The position numbers and the translations under genes were made by a program. Below the pieces are notes generated by a model. It saw only the letters and a list, made by a program, of their open reading frames with translations, did not search any database and was not told the origin of the DNA. Shown here in pieces: positions 18,101 through 26,315 of a DNA stretch of 64,000 bases; within the stretch, counting starts at the first letter, position 1; every line of letters starts with the position of its first letter. Location of the stretch: positions 1 through 64,000 of the forward strand of contig NZ_UIDD01000007.1 of the NCBI RefSeq assembly GCF_900497695.1. Reading direction: 5' to 3'. The DNA comes from Pseudomonas wadenswilerensis (GTDB lineage: Bacteria; Pseudomonadota; Gammaproteobacteria; Pseudomonadales; Pseudomonadaceae).

Positions 18101-18959
18101 TGTCGCAGTCAAGGCCTGGGCGGCACTGTCGCAGTTCACCGGCATCGACCACAGCCACCTGGCGCTGTCCAAGGCCCACGAAGCGATCCGCTTTCGCGAT
18201 ATCCAGGCGCAGCCGCGCAAGATCATCTCCAGCCCGACCTGGTCGGGGCTCGAGGATGATCATGTCAGCTACAACGCCGGCTACACCAACGTTCACGAGA
18301 ACATCCCGTGGCGGACCATCACCGGCCGCCAGCAGTTCTACCAGGATCACCCGTGGATGCAGGCGTTCGGCGAGCAGTTGATGAGCTACCGGCCACCGGT
18401 CAACACCCGCACCATCGCCGGGGTGAAAGGCAAGCGCAGCAACGGCGAGACCGAGATCGTTCTCAACTGGATCACCCCGCACCAGAAGTGGGGCATCCAC
18501 AGCACCTACAGCGACAACCTGCTGATGCTCACCCTCAGCCGTGGCGGGCCGATCGTCTGGCTCTCGGAAATCGACGCGAAGAAGGCCGGCATCGAGGACA
18601 ACGACTGGATCGAGTGCTTCAACGCCAACGGCGCGCTGACCGCGCGGGCGGTGGTCAGCCAGCGGGTCAAGGAGGGCATGGTGATGATGTACCACGCCCA
18701 GGAACGGATCGTGAACGTGCCGGGCGCGGAGACCACCAAGACCCGCGGCGGCCACCACAACTCGGTCACCCGCGTGGTGCTCAAGCCGACCCACATGATC
18801 GGCGGTTATGCCCAACAGGCCTATGGCTTCAACTATTACGGCACGGTCGGCTGCAACCGCGACGAATTCGTCGTGGTGCGCAAGATGGCCAAGGTCGACT
18901 GGCTCGACGGTTCGCGCGGCGATGAGCTGCCAGGTCCGCTGCCGACCGAGATGGAATAA
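15192..18959 (+). CDS. narG: Respiratory nitrate reductase alpha subunit NarG
   Basis: 1255-aa Mo-bisMGD catalytic subunit, which reduces nitrate to nitrite on the cytoplasmic face. The N-terminal [19 protein letters not shown] is typical. The FS0 [4Fe-4S] ligands are in [14 protein letters not shown] and [10 protein letters not shown] (one His and three Cys). The Mo-ligand Asp lies in [20 protein letters not shown]. The protein is close to the family length and runs without interruption to [12 protein letters not shown]-type residues at the end. It takes Moco from the MoaA/MoaB/MoeA route and passes electrons from NarH. Confidence 0.98.
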   Translation: [1255 protein letters not shown]

Positions 18960-18970
18960 GGAGTGCTGTC

Positions 18971-20509
18971 ATGAAGATCCGTTCACAAATTGGCATGGTC
19001 CTGAACCTGGACAAATGCATCGGTTGCCACACTTGTTCGATCACCTGCAAGAACGTCTGGACCAGCCGTGAAGGCATGGAGTACGCCTGGTTCAACAACG
19101 TTGAATCCAAGCCCGGGGTCGGCTACCCGAAAGAGTGGGAAAACCAGGACAAGTGGAAGGGCGGCTGGGTGCGCAACGCCAACGGCTCGATCAACCCGCG
19201 CATCGGCGGCAAGTTCCGGGTGCTGGCGAACATCTTCGCCAACCCCGACCTGCCGAGCCTGGATGACTATTACGAGCCGTTCGACTTCGACTACCAGCAC
19301 CTGCACACCGCGCCCCTGGGCGAGCACCAGCCGACGGCGCGGCCGCGCTCGGTGGTGTCCGGCAAGCGCATGGAGAAGATCGAGTGGGGCCCGAACTGGG
19401 AAGAGATCCTCGGCACCGAGTTCGCCAAGCGGCGCAAGGACAAGAACTTCGACCAGATCCAGGCCGACATTTACGGTGAGTACGAAAACACCTTCATGAT
19501 GTACCTGCCGCGCTTGTGCGAGCACTGCCTGAACCCGGCGTGCGCGGCGTCCTGCCCGAGCGGGGCGATCTACAAGCGCGAAGAGGACGGTATCGTCCTC
19601 ATCGACCAGGAAAAATGCCGCGGCTGGCGCATGTGCATCAGTGGCTGCCCGTACAAGAAGATCTACTTCAACTGGAAGAGCGGCAAGTCCGAGAAGTGCA
19701 TCTTCTGCTACCCGCGCATCGAGGCCGGCATGCCCACCGTGTGTGCCGAAACCTGCGTGGGCCGTATCCGCTACCTCGGTGTGCTGCTGTATGACGCCGA
19801 CCGCATCGCGGAAGTGGCGAGCACCGCCAACGAGCACGACTTGTACGAGAAGCAGCTGGAGATCTTCCTCGACCCCAACGACCCGGCGGTGATCCGCCAG
19901 GCCCTGGAGGACGGCGTACCGCAGTCGGTGATCGACGCCGCGCAACGCTCGCCGGTGTACAAGATGGCCGTCGACTGGAAGCTGGCACTGCCGCTGCACC
20001 CGGAATACCGCACCTTGCCGATGGTCTGGTACGTGCCGCCGCTGTCGCCGATCCAGAACGCTGCGGCCGCTGGCACCGTGGGCATGAACGGGGTGATCCC
20101 GGATGTCGACAGCCTGCGCATTCCGCTGCGCTACCTGGCCAACCTGCTGACCGCCGGCGACGAAAAACCGGTGAAGCGCGCCCTCAAGCGCCTGCTGGCC
20201 ATGCGCGCCTACAAGCGTGCCGAGCAGGTCGAAGGCGTCCAGGACCTCAAGGTGCTCAGCGACGTCGGCTTGAGCGTGAACCAGGTCGAGGAGATGTACC
20301 GCTACCTGGCCATCGCCAACTACGAAGACCGTTATGTCGTACCGAGTGCCCACCGCGAAGAGGCCATGAGCGACGCCTTCGCCGAGCGCTCCGGTTGTGG
20401 CTTCAGCTTCGGCAGCGGCTGCAGCGGCAGCTCCGACACCAACATGTTCGGGGCGAAGAAGGCCAACCGCCGCGACATCCTCAAAACCGTACAGCTGTGG
20501 GAGGAATGA
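18971..20509 (+). CDS. narH: Respiratory nitrate reductase beta subunit NarH
   Basis: 512-aa ferredoxin-like subunit with the four Cys groups of NarH: CIGCHTCSITCKNVW, CEHCLNPACAASC, CRGWRMCISGC (the Trp in place of a Cys marks the [3Fe-4S] cluster), and CIFCYPR/CAETCVGRIR. It relays electrons from NarI haem to NarG. The C-terminus is Cys/Ser/Gly-rich (SGCGFSFGSGCSGSSD), which is less common but at the expected length. It overlaps narJ at ATGA. Confidence 0.98.
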   Translation: MKIRSQIGMVLNLDKCIGCHTCSITCKNVWTSREGMEYAWFNNVESKPGVGYPKEWENQDKWKGGWVRNANGSINPRIGGKFRVLANIFANPDLPSLDDYYEPFDFDYQHLHTAPLGEHQPTARPRSVVSGKRMEKIEWGPNWEEILGTEFAKRRKDKNFDQIQADIYGEYENTFMMYLPRLCEHCLNPACAASCPSGAIYKREEDGIVLIDQEKCRGWRMCISGCPYKKIYFNWKSGKSEKCIFCYPRIEAGMPTVCAETCVGRIRYLGVLLYDADRIAEVASTANEHDLYEKQLEIFLDPNDPAVIRQALEDGVPQSVIDAAQRSPVYKMAVDWKLALPLHPEYRTLPMVWYVPPLSPIQNAAAAGTVGMNGVIPDVDSLRIPLRYLANLLTAGDEKPVKRALKRLLAMRAYKRAEQVEGVQDLKVLSDVGLSVNQVEEMYRYLAIANYEDRYVVPSAHREEAMSDAFAERSGCGFSFGSGCSGSSDTNMFGAKKANRRDILKTVQLWEE

Positions 20510-20511
20510 GC

Positions 20512-21267
20512 ATGCGCATCCTTAAAGTGATTTCGCTGCTGCTCGATTACCCGAGCGAAACCCTGGTTGCCGGCCGCGACGAGCTGGAGCAGGCGATCAT
20601 CCAGGCGCGGGAAATCAGCCCGCGCCAGCGCGGCGCCCTGTTCGAGCTGCTGGAGCTGATCTGCAACAACGACCTGATGGATGGCCAGGAACACTACGGC
20701 GCGCTGTTCGGCCGTGGCCGTTCGTTGTCGCTGTTGCTGTTCGAGCATGTGCATGGCGAGTCCCGCGACCGCGGCCAGGCCATGGTCGACATGCTCGCCC
20801 AGTACGAAGACGCGGGCTTTGCCATCGACGTCAAGGAGCTGCCGGACTACATCCCGCTGTACCTGGAATACCTCTCGACCCGCGAAGACCTCGAGGCCCG
20901 CGAGGGCCTCGCCGATGTCGCGCACCTGCTGGCGCTGCTTGCCGCACGCCTGGAGGAGCGCGAGAGCGCCTACGCCAGTTGCTTCCGTGCGCTGCTGCAG
21001 ATTGCCGGCGCCGAGCCGCACCAGGCGGTGGCCGACCTGCGCGAACAGGTGGCCGCCGAGCAACGCGATGACTCCCTCGAAGCCCTGGACAAGATCTGGG
21101 AAGAGGAGGCGGTGGACTTTCTCAAGGCTGAGCAGCAGGAGCGCTGCAGCTCAATGCCAAGCGCGCCGGGCAAGGCCCGGGAAGAGAGCGCGGTACCGCT
21201 GCACTGGGTCGATTTTCAGCATCAGGGCCAGGCCAGCGCGCCGGCCGGGGAGGTGAGCAATGTCTAA
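20512..21267 (+). CDS. narJ: Nitrate reductase molybdenum cofactor assembly chaperone NarJ
   Basis: About 251-aa TorD/NarJ-type chaperone that holds apo-NarGH and helps insert Moco before membrane docking. The N-terminal KVISLLLDYPSETL and the core FEHVHGESRDRGQAMVDML and PDYIPLYLEYLS are diagnostic. Two ATGs (20506 and 20512) follow GGAGG. I choose 20512 because its 7-nt spacing is normal while 20506 would be too close. The 3' end overlaps narI by 8 bp. Confidence 0.95.
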   Translation: MRILKVISLLLDYPSETLVAGRDELEQAIIQAREISPRQRGALFELLELICNNDLMDGQEHYGALFGRGRSLSLLLFEHVHGESRDRGQAMVDMLAQYEDAGFAIDVKELPDYIPLYLEYLSTREDLEAREGLADVAHLLALLAARLEERESAYASCFRALLQIAGAEPHQAVADLREQVAAEQRDDSLEALDKIWEEEAVDFLKAEQQERCSSMPSAPGKAREESAVPLHWVDFQHQGQASAPAGEVSNV

Positions 21268-21940
21268 GTGGAACCTGTTGTTGTTCGGGGTGTATCCCTA
21301 TGTGGCGCTGGCGATTTGCTTGCTTGGCAGCTGGGCGCGATTCGACCTGTCGCAGTACAGCTGGAAGGCCGGCTCCAGCCAGATGCTCGACAAGCGCGGC
21401 ATGCGCGTGGCGAGCAACTTCTTTCACATCGGCGTGCTGTTCGTCCTGGCCGGGCATTTTGTCGGCCTGCTGACCCCGGCGTCGGTCTATCACCACGTGA
21501 TCAGCACCGAGCACAAGCAGCTGCTGGCAATGGTCTCCGGGGGCTTCTTCGGCCTGCTGTGCCTGATCGGCCTGATCATGCTGCTGCACCGGCGCCTGAC
21601 CGAGCCGCGGGTACGCGCCACCTCCAGCACCTCGGACATCCTGATTTTGCTGGTATTGCTGGCGCAACTGGTGCTCGGCTTGCTGACCATCGTCGCCTCC
21701 ACCGGCCATATGGACGGCTCGGTGATGGTGATGCTCGCCGACTGGGCGCAGAACACCGTGCTGCTGCGCCCGGTTGAAGCGGCGGCAGCGATTGCCCCGG
21801 TCAGCCTGGTGTACAAGCTGCACGTGCTGCTGGGCCTGACCCTGTTCGTGCTGTTCCCCTTCACCCGCCTGGTGCACATCGTCAGCGCGCCGGTGTGGTA
21901 CCTGGGGCGGCGCTATCAAATCGTTCGGCAGAAAGCCTGA
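21260..21940 (+). CDS. narI: Respiratory nitrate reductase gamma subunit NarI (cytochrome b)
   Basis: 226-aa membrane cytochrome b with five predicted helices. It oxidises quinol and passes electrons to NarH. Haem-ligand histidines are expected in FFHIGVLFVLAGHFVG (helix 2) and in the C-terminal helix around KLHVLLGLTLFVLFPFTRLVHI. Other recognisable parts are FGVYPYVALAICLLGSWARF and the ending VWYLGRRYQIVRQK. Length is normal. The start overlaps narJ. Confidence 0.97.
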   Translation: MSKWNLLLFGVYPYVALAICLLGSWARFDLSQYSWKAGSSQMLDKRGMRVASNFFHIGVLFVLAGHFVGLLTPASVYHHVISTEHKQLLAMVSGGFFGLLCLIGLIMLLHRRLTEPRVRATSSTSDILILLVLLAQLVLGLLTIVASTGHMDGSVMVMLADWAQNTVLLRPVEAAAAIAPVSLVYKLHVLLGLTLFVLFPFTRLVHIVSAPVWYLGRRYQIVRQKA

Positions 21941-21950
21941 GGAGGTTGCC

Positions 21951-22868
21951 ATGACTAGCGGATGTGGATGTGGTGGCGGTAACGGCGGTGGCGGTGGTTG
22001 CGCGTCTTCGACGGTCCTTGAAACCGCGCCAAGTGCCCTGGCGGTGGAGCTCGAGCCGCCGGCGCAACTGATCGCCAGCAGTGAACAGGAATGGCCGATC
22101 ATCAGCGTCAACGGTGTATCCCTCAGCCCCGAGGCGTTGGCCCAGGAGCTGCAATACCACCCGGCAGCGGATCGCGAAGAGGCGGTGTACATGGCCGCCC
22201 GCGCGTTGGTGATCCGCGAGCTGATGCAGCAGCGGATTGCCGAGCTGGGGCTGCAATTGCAGGTCGGCGCCGGCGAGAACCAGGAGGAGGCGGCCACCCG
22301 CTTGCTGCTGGAGCGCGAAGTGCAGGTACCGGTGTGTGACGAGGCCACCTGCCAACGCTACTACCACAGCAACCGCGCGCGCTTTCACAGCGCGCCGCTG
22401 CTGGCGGTGCGGCACATCCTGCTGGAGTGTGCGCCGGATGATGCCGAAGCGCGCAGCCTGGCGCTGGCACAGGCCGAGATCCTCCATGAGCGCCTGATGC
22501 AGTTTCCCGAGCAGTTCGCCGAGCTTGCGCAGAAGTATTCGGCCTGCCCGTCGAAGGCCCAGGGCGGTGAGCTGGGGCAGATCAGCAAAGGCCAGACCGT
22601 GCCGGAGCTGGAGCGCCAGCTGTTCACCCTGGCCCCGGGGCTGGCCGGCAAGCCGCTGGAAAGCCGCTACGGCTGGCACCTGGTCAGTGTCGACCTGCGT
22701 ATCGAAGGCCAGGCCTTGCCTTATGAGGCGGTGGCCACGGCGATTCGCACCCAGTTGCAGCAGGGCGTGTGGCAAAAGGCCCTGGTGCAGTACCTGCAAA
22801 CCCTGATCGGTGCCGCCGATATTCGCGGCATCCGCTTGCAGGGCGCCGATTCACCGCTGGTGCAATAA
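21951..22868 (+). CDS. PpiC-type peptidylprolyl isomerase of the nar operon
   Basis: 305 aa: a Gly/Cys-rich N-terminus ([15 protein letters not shown]), a SurA-N-like helical part, and a parvulin (Rotamase) domain at about 140-255 with [32 protein letters not shown] and [13 protein letters not shown]. It is the gene found at the end of nar operons in P. aeruginosa (between narI and moaA1), but its client is unknown. No signal peptide is evident, so it is probably cytoplasmic and could assist NarGHI maturation. It starts 10 nt after narI behind GAGGTTGCC. Confidence 0.85.
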   Translation: MTSGCGCGGGNGGGGGCASSTVLETAPSALAVELEPPAQLIASSEQEWPIISVNGVSLSPEALAQELQYHPAADREEAVYMAARALVIRELMQQRIAELGLQLQVGAGENQEEAATRLLLEREVQVPVCDEATCQRYYHSNRARFHSAPLLAVRHILLECAPDDAEARSLALAQAEILHERLMQFPEQFAELAQKYSACPSKAQGGELGQISKGQTVPELERQLFTLAPGLAGKPLESRYGWHLVSVDLRIEGQALPYEAVATAIRTQLQQGVWQKALVQYLQTLIGAADIRGIRLQGADSPLVQ

Positions 22869-22878
22869 GGGGAAGGTG

Positions 22879-23871
22879 ATGAGCACTGTGATGCAGGACG
22901 GCTTCGGGCGGCAGATCGATTACTTGCGCATGTCGGTGACCGATCGCTGTGATTTTCGCTGTGTGTACTGCATGGCCAAGCACATGACCTTCCTGCCACG
23001 CCAGCAGGTGCTGACCCTGGAGGAATTGCAACGCCTGGCCACGCTGTTCGTTGGCCAGGGCGTGCGCAAGATCCGCCTGACCGGTGGCGAGCCGCTGATT
23101 CGTCCGGGCATCGTCGAACTGTGCCGTCACATTGCCGCCTTGCCGGGCCTGCGTGAACTGGTGATGACCAGCAACGGCTCGCAACTGCAGCGCCTGGCCC
23201 GGCCGCTGGTAGACGCCGGGGTCAAGCGCATGAACATCAGCCTCGATAGCCTGGACGGCGAGCGCTTCCGGGCGATTACCCGCAATGGCGACCTCGACCA
23301 GGTGCTGTGCGGCATCGAGGCGGCGCGTGATGCCGGGTTCGAGGGCATCAAACTCAACTGCGTGGTGATGAAAGGGCGCAACTTCGATGAAGTGCTGCCT
23401 TTGCTGCAGTACGCCATCGAGCAGCGCATCGACATCACCTTCATCGAGGAGATGCCCTTGGGCGAAGTCGGCCGTTCGCGCGGCGAGTCGTTCTGTTCCA
23501 GTGATGAGGTGCGGGCGCTGATTGCCAGCCGGCATGCCCTGCTCGACAGCGCCGAAAACAGCGGTGGGCCGGCGCGCTACATGCGTCTGGCCCGGCATCC
23601 CGATACGCGTATCGGCTTTATCTCGCCCAACAGTCACAACTTCTGCGCCAGCTGCAATCGGGTGCGGATGACCGTGGAAGGGCGCTTGTTGCTGTGCCTG
23701 GGGCAGGAGGATTCGCTGGATTTGCGTGGCTTGTTGCGCCGCTATCCGCTGGATGACCAGCCGATCATCAACGCCCTGCAACAGGCGTTGCGGCGCAAGC
23801 CGTTGCGCCATGATTTCAGTGCGCAGGGGGAGGTGCAGATCTTGCGGTTCATGAACATGAGCGGCGGGTGA
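22879..23871 (+). CDS. moaA: GTP 3',8-cyclase MoaA
   Basis: 330-aa radical SAM enzyme that starts molybdopterin synthesis by converting GTP to 3',8-cyclo-GTP. The SAM cluster motif is CDFRCVYC (CX3CX2C) in [18 protein letters not shown]. The second cluster is in [36 protein letters not shown] is the SAM-binding GGE segment. The C-terminal double-Gly tail is degenerate (MNMSGG, still ending GG). ATG 22879 follows GGGGAAGG. It is the last gene of the nar operon and ends at a REP pair. Confidence 0.95.
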   Translation: MSTVMQDGFGRQIDYLRMSVTDRCDFRCVYCMAKHMTFLPRQQVLTLEELQRLATLFVGQGVRKIRLTGGEPLIRPGIVELCRHIAALPGLRELVMTSNGSQLQRLARPLVDAGVKRMNISLDSLDGERFRAITRNGDLDQVLCGIEAARDAGFEGIKLNCVVMKGRNFDEVLPLLQYAIEQRIDITFIEEMPLGEVGRSRGESFCSSDEVRALIASRHALLDSAENSGGPARYMRLARHPDTRIGFISPNSHNFCASCNRVRMTVEGRLLLCLGQEDSLDLRGLLRRYPLDDQPIINALQQALRRKPLRHDFSAQGEVQILRFMNMSGG

Positions 23872-23884
23872 GGGTGGCGGTTCT

Positions 23885-23962
23885 GGCCTCATCGCTGGCA
23901 AGCCAGCTCCCACAGGGACTGTATACACTGAACTTTGTGGGAGCTGGCTTGCCAGCGATGGC
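23885..23962. repeat. Inverted REP pair after moaA
   Basis: ATCGCTGGCAAGCCAGCTCCC (23890-23910) and its inverse GGGAGCTGGCTTGCCAGCGA (about 23939-23958) face each other across a 25-nt spacer. They could fold into a long hairpin that ends or stabilises the nar-moaA transcript. The spacer differs from that of the 128-bp units at 913-1640. Confidence 0.9.
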
Positions 23963-24000
23963 TGCGCAGCAGCCCGGGTTGATTGCACAACCTGGCAACC

Positions 24001-24014
24001 TTGATATCGATCAA
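24001..24014 (+). promoter_or_regulatory. Perfect ANR/Dnr box of the nrdD operon
   Basis: TTGAT-ATCG-ATCAA is an exact FNR-type palindrome. TAGCCT at 24037-24042 is at the -10 position for a box centred at -41.5, giving a start near 24049 and a leader of about 50 nt to nrdD. Confidence 0.9.
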
Positions 24015-24100
24015 TTTCTTCCACCCGCTTTACCCGTAGCCTTCACTGCATATTGTGTTTCTAAATTAATAAACATCTATATGTAGTGTCTGGAGGGCAA

Positions 24101-26113
24101 ATGCACAGCACGCTGATCAGGGTAGGGCATAACCGGTTGCACAAGCGCGACGGCAGCCTGGTGGCCTTCGAGGCGGACAAGATCCGCCAGGCGTTGATCG
24201 CCGCCGGCAAGGCCACTGGCGAGTATGCCGAAGCTGAGGCAGACGGTTTGCTTGAAGCAGTCCTTGCCCACCTTGAGGGCTACTCCAAGCTGCACGTCGA
24301 GCAGATCCAGGACCGGGTCGAGCGGGTGCTGATGGACGCCGGCCACTTCCTTTCGCTACGCGCCTATATCGTCTACCGCGAACAGCATGGGCGCTTGCGC
24401 CGTGACCGCAAGACCCTGGTCGAAGTCGCGACCTCGATGAACGAATACCTCAACCGCGAAGACTGGCGGGTGCAGGCCAACGCCAACCAGGGTTATTCCC
24501 TCGGCGGGCTGGTGCTCAACGTCTCCGGCAAGGTCACTGCCAACTATTGGCTCGACGAGGTCTACAGCGAAGCCATCGGCCGCGCCCACCGCGAGGCCGA
24601 CCTGCACATCCATGACCTCGACATGCTCGCCGGCTACTGCGCCGGCTGGTCGCTGCGCAGCCTGCTGCACGAGGGCCTCAATGGCGTGCCCGGGCGGGTT
24701 GAGGCCGGGCCGCCCAAGCACTTGAGCAGCGCCCTGGGGCAGATGGTCAACTTTCTCGGCACCCTGCAGAACGAATGGGCCGGGGCCCAGGCGTTCAGTT
24801 CGTTCGACACTTACCTCGCGCCCTACGTGCGCAAGGACCAGCTGAGCTTTGAAGAGGTGCGCCAGGCCATCCAGGAGTTCATCTACAACCTCAACGTGCC
24901 GTCGCGCTGGGGCACGCAAACGCCCTTTACCAACCTGACCTTTGACTGGGTCTGCCCGCAGGACCTGCGCGAACAGATCCCGGTGATCGGCGGCGAGGAG
25001 ATGCCCTTTGCCTATGGCGAGCTGCAGGCCGAAATGGACCTGCTCAACCGGGCCTACATCGAGGTGATGCAGGCCGGCGACGCCAAGGGCCGGGTGTTTA
25101 CCTTCCCGATCCCGACCTACAACATCACCCATGATTTTCCCTGGGACAGCGACAACGCCGAGCGCCTGTTCGAAATGACCGCCCGCTACGGCCTGCCGTA
25201 TTTCCAGAACTTCCTCAACTCGGACATGCAGCCCAACCAGGTGCGCTCGATGTGCTGTCGCCTGCAGCTGGATGTGCGCGAGCTGCTCAAGCGCGGCGGC
25301 GGCCTGTTCGGCTCGGCCGAGCAGACCGGCTCGCTGGGCGTGGTTACGATCAACTGCGCGCGTCTGGGCTACCTGTTCAAAGGTGATGTCAGCGGCCTGC
25401 TGCAGCGCCTGGATGCCCTGATGGAACTGGCCATGGAGAGCCTGGAGGTCAAGCGCAAGGTGATCCAGCATCACATGGATGCCGGTTTGTACCCGTACAC
25501 CAAACGCTACCTGGGTACCTTGCGCAATCACTTCTCGACCATTGGCGTCAACGGCCTGCACGAGATGCTGCGCAACTTCAGCGACGACCAGATGGGCCTG
25601 CACAGCGCCCAGGGCCGGCGCTTCGCCCTCAACCTGCTGGACCACGTGCGTGCCACCCTGGTGCGCTTCCAGGAAGAAACCGGCCACCTGTACAACCTCG
25701 AAGCGACCCCGGCCGAAGGCACCACCTACCGCTTCGCCAAGGAAGACCTCAAGCGCTTCCCCGACATCCTCCAGGCCGGTTGCAGCCAGGCTCCGTACTA
25801 CACCAACTCATCGCAGCTGCCGGTGGGTTACACCGACGATCCGTTCGAGGCTCTGGAGCTGCAGGACGAGCTGCAATGCAAGTACACCGGCGGCACCGTG
25901 CTGCACCTGTACATGGCCGAGCGGATCTCCTCGGCCCAGGCCTGCAAGCAACTGGTGCGCAGGGCCCTGGAGCGCTTCCGCCTGCCGTACCTGACGATCA
26001 CCCCGACGTTTTCCATCTGCCCGGTACACGGCTACCTGGATGGCGAACATGAGTTCTGCCCCAAGTGCGACGAGGCGCTGTTGCTGGCTCAGCAGCAGGG
26101 CAGCGTGCATTGA
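24101..26113 (+). CDS. nrdD: Anaerobic ribonucleoside-triphosphate reductase NrdD, lacking its glycyl-radical tail
   Basis: 670-aa class III ribonucleotide reductase catalytic chain. An ATP-cone occupies about 5-90 (HKRDGSLVAFEADKIRQALI). The (beta/alpha)10 barrel follows, with active-site cysteines in RSMCCRLQLD and LGVVTINCARLGYLF. It ends with the zinc-module start CPVHGYLDGEHEFCPKCDE and then stops. The C-terminal RVxGY...FNxGKQ glycyl-radical loop of NrdD is not in this protein but in the next small gene. ATG 24101 is preceded by GGAGGG. A GTG 15 nt upstream is less likely. An exact ANR box lies upstream. Confidence 0.93.
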   Translation: MHSTLIRVGHNRLHKRDGSLVAFEADKIRQALIAAGKATGEYAEAEADGLLEAVLAHLEGYSKLHVEQIQDRVERVLMDAGHFLSLRAYIVYREQHGRLRRDRKTLVEVATSMNEYLNREDWRVQANANQGYSLGGLVLNVSGKVTANYWLDEVYSEAIGRAHREADLHIHDLDMLAGYCAGWSLRSLLHEGLNGVPGRVEAGPPKHLSSALGQMVNFLGTLQNEWAGAQAFSSFDTYLAPYVRKDQLSFEEVRQAIQEFIYNLNVPSRWGTQTPFTNLTFDWVCPQDLREQIPVIGGEEMPFAYGELQAEMDLLNRAYIEVMQAGDAKGRVFTFPIPTYNITHDFPWDSDNAERLFEMTARYGLPYFQNFLNSDMQPNQVRSMCCRLQLDVRELLKRGGGLFGSAEQTGSLGVVTINCARLGYLFKGDVSGLLQRLDALMELAMESLEVKRKVIQHHMDAGLYPYTKRYLGTLRNHFSTIGVNGLHEMLRNFSDDQMGLHSAQGRRFALNLLDHVRATLVRFQEETGHLYNLEATPAEGTTYRFAKEDLKRFPDILQAGCSQAPYYTNSSQLPVGYTDDPFEALELQDELQCKYTGGTVLHLYMAERISSAQACKQLVRRALERFRLPYLTITPTFSICPVHGYLDGEHEFCPKCDEALLLAQQQGSVH

Positions 26114-26147
26114 CCCCGCTTTACCCCCAACTGCAAGGAGCTTCAAC

Positions 26148-26315
26148 ATGACTGCACAGCAATCCCTGCCCGTGGCGCAACGCCAACGGTGCGAAGTCTG
26201 GACCCGGGTCATGGGCTATCACCGCCCGGTGTCGGCGTTCAACCCCGGTAAACAGTCCGAGCACCAGGAACGGCTGCATTTCAATGAGGGCGCGGCAACG
26301 GCCGGGCACCGATGA
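26148..26315 (+). CDS. Separate glycyl-radical domain of class III ribonucleotide reductase
   Basis: 55-aa protein. Residues about 16-45 (CEVWTRVMGYHRPVSAF then NPGKQSEHQERLHF) match the end of E. coli NrdD, where RRVCGYLG...FNAGKQEEVKRR carries the radical Gly. It has its own AAGGAG 7 nt before ATG 26148 and begins 34 nt after the nrdD stop. It is thus a true separate cistron rather than a frameshift. It overlaps nrdG at ATGA. I infer that it docks on NrdD and that NrdG makes its glycyl radical, as GrcA/YfiD does for pyruvate formate-lyase. Homologues may be annotated simply as NrdD. Confidence 0.8.
   Translation: MTAQQSLPVAQRQRCEVWTRVMGYHRPVSAFNPGKQSEHQERLHFNEGAATAGHR

Noticed and set aside
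15201..18815. A 1204-codon open frame on the minus strand opposite narG
   Set aside because: It is a shadow of the high-GC codon pattern of narG. It has no family resemblance and is rich in Arg, Val, His and Asp of the type produced by antisense frames.
26114..26147. Sequencing frameshift explaining the short NrdD
   Set aside because: The downstream glycyl-radical ORF has its own ribosome-binding site and start codon, and several stops and 34 nt separate it from nrdD. An error is therefore less likely than a real split.
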